Origin: Fimbriimonadaceae bacterium
GTDB taxonomy: Bacteria; Armatimonadota; Fimbriimonadia; Fimbriimonadales; Fimbriimonadaceae
Length of the DNA stretch: 9,169 nt
Direction of reading: 5' to 3'
NCBI GenBank assembly: GCA_020851885.1
Contig: JADZBW010000061.1
Coordinates: 1-9,169, forward strand
The notes under the pieces are model-generated. The model did no database searches and was not told the origin of the DNA. It worked only from the letters and a program-made list of their open reading frames with translations. The position numbers were made by a program, and so were the translations under genes. Positions 4,893 through 9,169 of this stretch are shown here, in pieces. Every line of letters begins with the position of its first letter. The stretch's first letter is position 1.

Positions 4893-6973
4893 TGATCAGC
4901 GTCGACCGCCGGGAAACATACAAAGCGGCCCGGGCCGTTTTGAGACGGGCCTTTGGCGAGGCTGCTGACTTTCGCGACGGTCAGTGGGAAGCCGTCTCAG
5001 CAATCTTGGAGCCGGGCCGACGCGAACTCGTCGTCCAACGTACCGGGTGGGGCAAGAGCCTGGTCTATTTCCTTGCAACGCGAATTCTTCGGGATGCGGG
5101 CTCAGGCCCAACCCTGCTCGTCAGCCCCCTTCTATCACTCATGCGTAACCAGACGGACCTGGCGTCCAAGTTCGGCATCCATGCGGTCAGTATCAACTCC
5201 ACCAATCGCGACGAATGGGAAGCCATTGGCGCGGAACTGGACAAGAATCACATCGATCTCCTTCTGGTTTCGCCCGAGCGCCTGGGGAATCCTGACTTTG
5301 CCGCCCAGCTCTTACCGGGTCTGGAACAACGAACAAGGCTGTTGGTGATCGATGAAGCCCACTGCATCAGCGATTGGGGCCATGACTTTCGACCCGACTA
5401 CCGTCGTATTTTGAGAACCGTCGAGCGGCTGAATGCGGACGCCTCCATTCTGGCCACCACCGCGACCGCCAATGACCGGGTGATTGCCGACATCCGTGAG
5501 CAGTTAGGAGAGCAATTGGTCGTTCAGCGTGGACCTCTCATGCGCGAGAGCCTTCGCCTGCGTGTACAGATCCTTCAAGATCAAGCGGAACGCCTGGCTT
5601 GGCTGGCCCAATTCGTTCCAAAGCTGGCAGGCTCGGGAATCGTTTACACGTTGACCGTTCATGACGCCAAGCGGGTGGCCGAGTACTTGGCCGGACGCGG
5701 GATCGATGCTCGTGCCTACTACGCAGAACTGCCAACCGAGGAGCGAGTCGAACTTGAAACGCGTTTTCAACAAAACGATCTCAAAGTCCTTTGCGCCACC
5801 ACTGCCCTGGGCATGGGCTATGACAAATCGGATGTGGCATACGTCATTCACTTCCAGCGTCCGGGCTCGGTGATCAGCTATTACCAACAGATCGGGCGAG
5901 CGGGAAGGAGCCTCGATCGCGCCGAAGTCGTGTTGCTCGAAGGTTCGGAAGACGACGAGATCACGGAGTACTTCATCGACTCGGCCTTCCCCGAGGCAGA
6001 GGTGTTTGAGAAGCTTCGAGAACTGATGCAGGTCCAAGTGTTTCCAACCCTCGATGCCATTACCGGCAAGACCAACTTTCGACGTTCAAAGGTCGAAAAG
6101 GCGCTTAAGCTGCTCGAAGTCGAAGGCGCGATCGATCGGAAAGAGGGTGGCTTTCAATGGCTCGATCAAGACTGGCGCTATGAAGACTTGCGCTCCGTCG
6201 AGATCACTGAGTTGAGGCGTTGGGAACTTGAGCAGATGCGAGTATATGCGCGTCTCGGCCGGTGCCGTATGGAGTTCTTGGCCCAGGCGCTCGATGATCC
6301 GGAAGCTAGGCCCTGCGGGAACTGCGACATCTGTCGCGACCTCAAGCACCCGTATCCCGATCGCGACCTGATCTTGGATGCGCTCAAATTCTTGCGGCAT
6401 GACAAGCACATTATCCGATCGCCTGCCTACTTTCCATCCGGCTTCGGGGGCAGTGAACGTCGGAGGAAGATCCCGAGCGAGGAGTTGCACGCTCCTGGTA
6501 TTGCGTTGAGTTCTTACAACGATGCCGGATGGGGCAAACTTGTGAGGCAGGGCAAGTACGAGGGAGGACAATTCGCCGACGAACTGATCGAGCCATGTCG
6601 CGAGGCGGTCGAAGGCATGGATCCGAAGCCGCAGTGGATTGCCTGGGTGCCGAGTCTCCGATCGGACCGGGTGGAACAGTTTGCGCACAGACTTGCCATG
6701 GCGATCGGTCTGCCCGTCTATCCCGCCGTGCGAAAAGTCAAAGCCAATCTGGACCAGAAGAAAATGCAGAATTCGACCAGGCAACTGGAAAATGTCTGGG
6801 ATGCCTTCGAGGTCGATCCTTCGCTTGTTCAAGCGGGATGCTGTCTGCTGGTGGATGACATCGTCGATAGCGGGTGGACTTTGGCGGCGATCGCGATCAA
6901 GCTCAAAGGCACCGGTAGCGGTCCGGTCGTTCCGTTGGCGCTGGCGACAGCCCGGCCGCGAGGCGACTCGTGA
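4892..6973 (+). CDS. RecQ-family DNA helicase with C-terminal ComFC-like phosphoribosyltransferase domain
   Basis: A 693-aa superfamily 2 3'-5' DNA helicase. RecQ motifs in order: motif 0 FRDGQWEAV (27-35), Walker A TGWGKS (51-56, Trp where classical RecQ has Gly), Ia LLVSPLLSLMRNQ (75-87), DEAH (154-157) followed by the RecQ aromatic-rich loop CISDWGHDFRPDY, III TTATA (189-193), V ATTALGMGYD (302-311), VI QQIGRAGR (332-339). A winged-helix-like part (about 396-421) precedes the zinc site C458, C475, C478, C481. No HRDC domain follows. Instead residues about 560-693 form a PRTase-like domain with the PRPP-binding loop LLVDDIVDSGWTL (652-664). The core RecQ gene is therefore not the best label; this is a specialised RecQ-PRTase. 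Its TGA overlaps the next gene's GTG by 4 nt (GTGA), a sign of translational coupling. Roles in recombination, uptake or defence are inferred from architecture only. Confidence 0.93.
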   Translation: MISVDRRETYKAARAVLRRAFGEAADFRDGQWEAVSAILEPGRRELVVQRTGWGKSLVYFLATRILRDAGSGPTLLVSPLLSLMRNQTDLASKFGIHAVSINSTNRDEWEAIGAELDKNHIDLLLVSPERLGNPDFAAQLLPGLEQRTRLLVIDEAHCISDWGHDFRPDYRRILRTVERLNADASILATTATANDRVIADIREQLGEQLVVQRGPLMRESLRLRVQILQDQAERLAWLAQFVPKLAGSGIVYTLTVHDAKRVAEYLAGRGIDARAYYAELPTEERVELETRFQQNDLKVLCATTALGMGYDKSDVAYVIHFQRPGSVISYYQQIGRAGRSLDRAEVVLLEGSEDDEITEYFIDSAFPEAEVFEKLRELMQVQVFPTLDAITGKTNFRRSKVEKALKLLEVEGAIDRKEGGFQWLDQDWRYEDLRSVEITELRRWELEQMRVYARLGRCRMEFLAQALDDPEARPCGNCDICRDLKHPYPDRDLILDALKFLRHDKHIIRSPAYFPSGFGGSERRRKIPSEELHAPGIALSSYNDAGWGKLVRQGKYEGGQFADELIEPCREAVEGMDPKPQWIAWVPSLRSDRVEQFAHRLAMAIGLPVYPAVRKVKANLDQKKMQNSTRQLENVWDAFEVDPSLVQAGCCLLVDDIVDSGWTLAAIAIKLKGTGSGPVVPLALATARPRGDS
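6960..6963 (+). promoter_or_regulatory. Ribosome binding site inside the helicase gene for the dprA-like GTG start
   Basis: GAGG lies 6 nt before the GTG at 6970, inside the last codons of the helicase gene. It supports the 4-nt overlapping start and coupled translation of the two proteins. Confidence 0.6.
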
Positions 6974-7845
6974 GGGCTCTGACCGTCGCCGCTTTGACGT
7001 CTCAGATCCTGCCGGATCTAAACCCGCTTCCCATCCAGACATGGCGAGCCATCTCCCAACTCGCAGAAAACGAAATCGTTCCCTTTGCGGTCCGCAACCT
7101 GCCTGGCCAAGACGTGAAGACGATTCAGCGTCGGCTGGAGAGAATCGAGGAATTCGAGGTTGAACTCGAAAGGCTTTCGGAACTGGGAATCCAGTTCACG
7201 ACGATTTTTGAGGCTAGTTACCCTGCCCTTTGGATGGAGAAGCTTGGTCCTCGCGCACCAAGCCACCTCTTTCTCGCCGGCAATCCGATGCTGCTGCAAG
7301 AGTCGGCCATCGGGGTTGTTGGCTCCCGGGAGTTGGATTCCTCTGGGCAGGCTTTCTCGCGTGAGATCGGCGTCGAAATAGCGGCCCTTGGACGGGTTCT
7401 CGTTTCGGGAGTGGCACGCGGGGTCGATGAGATTGCAATGAGAGCATGTTTGGAGCGTGGCGGGAGGGTGGTCGGAATTCTCGCGGACAGTCTGACGAAA
7501 GCAATCGGCAAATGGCCAATCGAGTCAGGCAGCCTATGCCTGGTTTCTCCGTTCGCACCACAAACGGGATTCCAAGTGGCCAACGCCATGTCTCGCAACA
7601 AGCTTATTTTTGCGAGTTCGCAAGCGACCGTCGTCGTCTCCTCCTCACTTGAATCTGGAGGAACCTGGGCGGGCGCGGTCGAAGCGATACGGCATCAAAT
7701 TGCCCCGGTTCTCGTACGAGAAACTCAGCCCATGCTACCGGGAAATGGGCGACTCCTCGAAATGGGTGGCAGAAGTCTTGCCAAGGCCTCCGATCTTGAA
7801 ACCGTCTTGGAGACTTGCCAACCGGCTCAGGGCTCGCTACTATAG
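6970..7845 (+). CDS. DprA/Smf-like DNA-processing protein
   Basis: A 291-aa protein of the DprA/Smf (Rossmann, LOG-related) family; competence DprA loads RecA on incoming single-stranded DNA. Seen here: an N-terminal helical part with YPALW (84-88) and LFLAGN (100-105), then VGSR (117-120), SGVARGVDEIA (146-156), GGRVVGILADSL (164-175), SRNKLIFASS (208-217) and SGGTWAGAVEA (229-239). These match the DprA signatures for VG(S/T)R, SGlArGID, RN.iIa.LS and the late SG...A helix. The late motif is GGTWAGA rather than the SGslitA of competence DprA, and the His of the GID..AH motif is Met157. The C-terminal winged helix (DML1) of long DprA proteins is absent. This divergence, and its coupling to a helicase-PRTase, suggest a paralogue dedicated to the helicase rather than the housekeeping competence DprA. 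Confidence 0.88.
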   Translation: MRALTVAALTSQILPDLNPLPIQTWRAISQLAENEIVPFAVRNLPGQDVKTIQRRLERIEEFEVELERLSELGIQFTTIFEASYPALWMEKLGPRAPSHLFLAGNPMLLQESAIGVVGSRELDSSGQAFSREIGVEIAALGRVLVSGVARGVDEIAMRACLERGGRVVGILADSLTKAIGKWPIESGSLCLVSPFAPQTGFQVANAMSRNKLIFASSQATVVVSSSLESGGTWAGAVEAIRHQIAPVLVRETQPMLPGNGRLLEMGGRSLAKASDLETVLETCQPAQGSLL

Positions 7846-7850
7846 GGTCG

Positions 7851-8450
7851 ATGTTCCAAGCCCTGCTGATCGCCGCCACCCTGACTCAAACCGCTGGTTC
7901 TGCCTACAACCCGACCGGACCCAGGATCGAATTCACGATGACGAACGGGAAGTCGTTTGTCATTGCAACCGACCCCAAACACTCTCCGAAAACCGTCGAG
8001 CACATCCTGACCTTGGTCAAAAGGGGATTCTACGATGGGCAGCGTGTCCACCGGGTGGAGTGGTGGGTGACGCAATGGGGTGCGCCTGCCTCCAAGAACG
8101 AACCAATGGACATCAAAGGTAAGGACGGAAAATTGGAGCAGAATCCGCATGTCGGCGACGGTGGTTCAGGAAAGGACATTCCCGTTTTTGAGGCGGCCGA
8201 TGACGTGGATTACGTGCGTGGAATGGTCGGAATCGCCAGCACGGGGTTTCAGGTACCTGGAGACTCCCAGCTCTTTGTATTAAAGAAGGATGCCTTTAGG
8301 CTATACAAATCCTACGCGGTCGTCGGGAAGGTAATTGCGGGACTGGACACCATTGGCAAGATCCAACGTGGCGACCGATTCAAACGCGCCCGAGTCCTCG
8401 ACTCTCCCAACGGCTGGAAACCTGGCAAACGCAAGGATTCAAGTCTCTAG
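7851..8450 (+). CDS. Exported cyclophilin-type peptidyl-prolyl cis-trans isomerase
   Basis: A 199-aa protein that should catalyse proline isomerisation in exported proteins. The ATG at 7851 opens a short signal peptide (MFQALLIAATLTQTAGSA), so it is preferred over an in-frame TTG at 7815; its Shine-Dalgarno is weak (AGGG, 3-nt gap). Cyclophilin landmarks are FTMTNGKSFVIAT (28-40), SPKTVEHILTLVKRGFYDG (45-63), the catalytic HR of VHRV (66-69, counterpart of Arg55), TQWG (74-77, Gln63 counterpart) and SQLFVL (139-144, for SQFFI), then VVGKVIAGLDTIGKI (157-171). The loop between HR and Q is one residue shorter than usual and reads EWWVT instead of IPGFMIQ. The Phe60 position is therefore substituted and activity may be modified. 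It starts 5 nt after the dprA-like stop, so it may be co-transcribed, but nothing in its function ties it to DNA processing. Confidence 0.88.
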   Translation: MFQALLIAATLTQTAGSAYNPTGPRIEFTMTNGKSFVIATDPKHSPKTVEHILTLVKRGFYDGQRVHRVEWWVTQWGAPASKNEPMDIKGKDGKLEQNPHVGDGGSGKDIPVFEAADDVDYVRGMVGIASTGFQVPGDSQLFVLKKDAFRLYKSYAVVGKVIAGLDTIGKIQRGDRFKRARVLDSPNGWKPGKRKDSSL

Positions 8451-9169
8451 ATGGCGATCGGCTGACCAGACTGAGCGCTCTGATAGCCTCGGATTGCCAC
8501 CCTGGCGGCCTGTAGCCCATCGAGGAGTCCAATAGGCGACTCCTTGTCGTCCAAAACGCATCGAATGAAATCGTTCACCATGAGGGCGTCCATATCCGAG
8601 GCATAGCCCGCCACCGAGTGGCTGCGACCTTCGTTGGAATAGACATCGACCGCCGGTCCGAACATATCCAATTCCATCACCCCCTTTTCCCCGACCACGT
8701 TCATGGTGACGTCGCCCCACGTCTTGTCGGAAGTCGGGCGGGACCAACTGGAGTCCAAGGTCGCGAAAATTCCGCTCGCGAATTCAATGGTCAACATCGC
8801 GGTGTCATCCCAAGCCTTCCCATACATGTTGGAGCCAATCTGGGCATGGACCCGAACCGGCTCTTCCTCGAGGAGAACTCGGAGAAGGTCGGCGACATGG
8901 ACAACGTGGTCGATCATCGCCCCGCCTCCCGATTTTTCGGGCTCAATGAACCAACCGCCCGGGCAAGAGCCTCGGTTGGTGGCACAGATCGCCTTGATCG
9001 CTCCAATCTCACCGGCTCGATATCGATCACGAAGCCTCAGAAAAGCTGGCGAGTATCGGCAGGGAAACGCGGTCATGAGCTTTATGCCCGATTCTTCAAC
9101 CGCCCGAGTCAGCAAGTCCTCTTCAGCTTTTGAGGCGGCCAAAGGCTTCTCGCAAAGGACGTGCTTGCC
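8447..9169 (-). CDS. Gfo/Idh/MocA family NAD(P)-dependent oxidoreductase, 5' end outside the window
   Basis: The reading frame runs off the right edge; 240 C-terminal residues are visible, of about 340-400 usual. The first ones read GKHVLCEKPLA, the family's catalytic Lys-Glu-Lys-Pro segment that closes the Rossmann domain. The TTG at 9142 is therefore the Leu of EKPLA and not a start. The NAD-binding GxGxxG lies off-window. The C-terminal alpha/beta domain shows FPCRYSP (35-41), GGWF (71-74), SGGGAMIDHVVHVADLLR (80-97, substrate-site D/H motif), FASGIFATLDSSW (120-132) and VVGEKGVMELDM (148-159), all usual for sugar/inositol dehydrogenase-like members. The substrate cannot be named. The TAG stop shares the palindromic CTAG (8447-8450) with the TAG of the convergent isomerase gene. 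Confidence 0.93.
   Translation of the reverse strand, partial: GKHVLCEKPLAASKAEEDLLTRAVEESGIKLMTAFPCRYSPAFLRLRDRYRAGEIGAIKAICATNRGSCPGGWFIEPEKSGGGAMIDHVVHVADLLRVLLEEEPVRVHAQIGSNMYGKAWDDTAMLTIEFASGIFATLDSSWSRPTSDKTWGDVTMNVVGEKGVMELDMFGPAVDVYSNEGRSHSVAGYASDMDALMVNDFIRCVLDDKESPIGLLDGLQAARVAIRGYQSAQSGQPIAI

Noticed and set aside
6086..7042. Minus-strand open frame of 318 codons opposite the helicase C-terminus
   Set aside because: Antisense shadow of the helicase-PRTase gene; low-complexity Arg/Pro-rich composition and no family features.
7815..7850. TTG start for the cyclophilin overlapping the dprA-like gene
   Set aside because: It would add 12 residues before a signal peptide that begins naturally at the ATG 7851; kept only as a remote alternative.
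9140..9142. TTG as start of the oxidoreductase
   Set aside because: The frame continues upstream to the window edge with the conserved GKHVLCEKP motif, so the gene is simply cut by the window.
1..9169. CRISPR array, insertion sequence, tRNA or attachment site
   Set aside because: No regularly spaced repeats, transposase motifs, cloverleaf or integrase were seen on either strand; the accessory-like character of the helicase operon is not accompanied by visible mobility genes.

Overview
The window (about 55-58% GC by eye) looks like chromosomal DNA of a free-living, Gram-negative-type bacterium that sorts proteins by the PEP-CTERM/exosortase route. The best guess is Armatimonadota (Fimbriimonas-like). 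This rests on a choice-of-anchor-J-like PEP-CTERM protein ending in LALLRRRKKA, a pilC-like gene outside a pil operon, and a sigma factor fused to a receptor-like domain. It is a guess from style, not a phylogenetic placement. I see no rRNA, tRNA, CRISPR array, insertion sequence or integrase.

Layout, left to right. (1) 14-1018 (+): probably exported, beta-rich protein of unknown function, ending in a perfect hairpin that covers its stop codon. (2) 1054-2334 (-): group-3-like sigma-70 factor fused to a degenerate GGDEF domain. The catalytic signature is destroyed (GSHGF), but an RxxD product-inhibition (I-site) motif is kept at the correct spacing. (3) 2534-3745 (-): complete PilC/GspF family inner-membrane platform protein. 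(4) 3746-4091: divergent promoter region with several small repeats. (5) 4092-4757 (+): PEP-CTERM surface protein followed by a textbook intrinsic terminator. (6) 4892-6973 (+) and 6970-7845 (+): a RecQ-type helicase with a C-terminal ComFC-like phosphoribosyltransferase (PRTase) domain, overlapping by 4 nt a DprA/Smf-like gene. The pair starts at a probably leaderless promoter embedded in a palindrome. (7) 7851-8450 (+): exported cyclophilin-type peptidyl-prolyl isomerase, 5 nt after dprA. (8) 8447-9169 (-): Gfo/Idh/MocA oxidoreductase, cut by the right edge. It converges on the isomerase so that both stop codons share one CTAG.

Two parts deserve attention. The sigma-GGDEF fusion suggests a transcription factor that reads cyclic di-GMP directly, next to a pilus/secretion assembly gene. 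The helicase-PRTase plus DprA operon brings together three activities (helicase, ComFC-like PRTase, DprA) that in competent bacteria are separate but interacting proteins (ComFA, ComFC, DprA). It could be a DNA-handling or anti-invader module. Both functional readings are inference.
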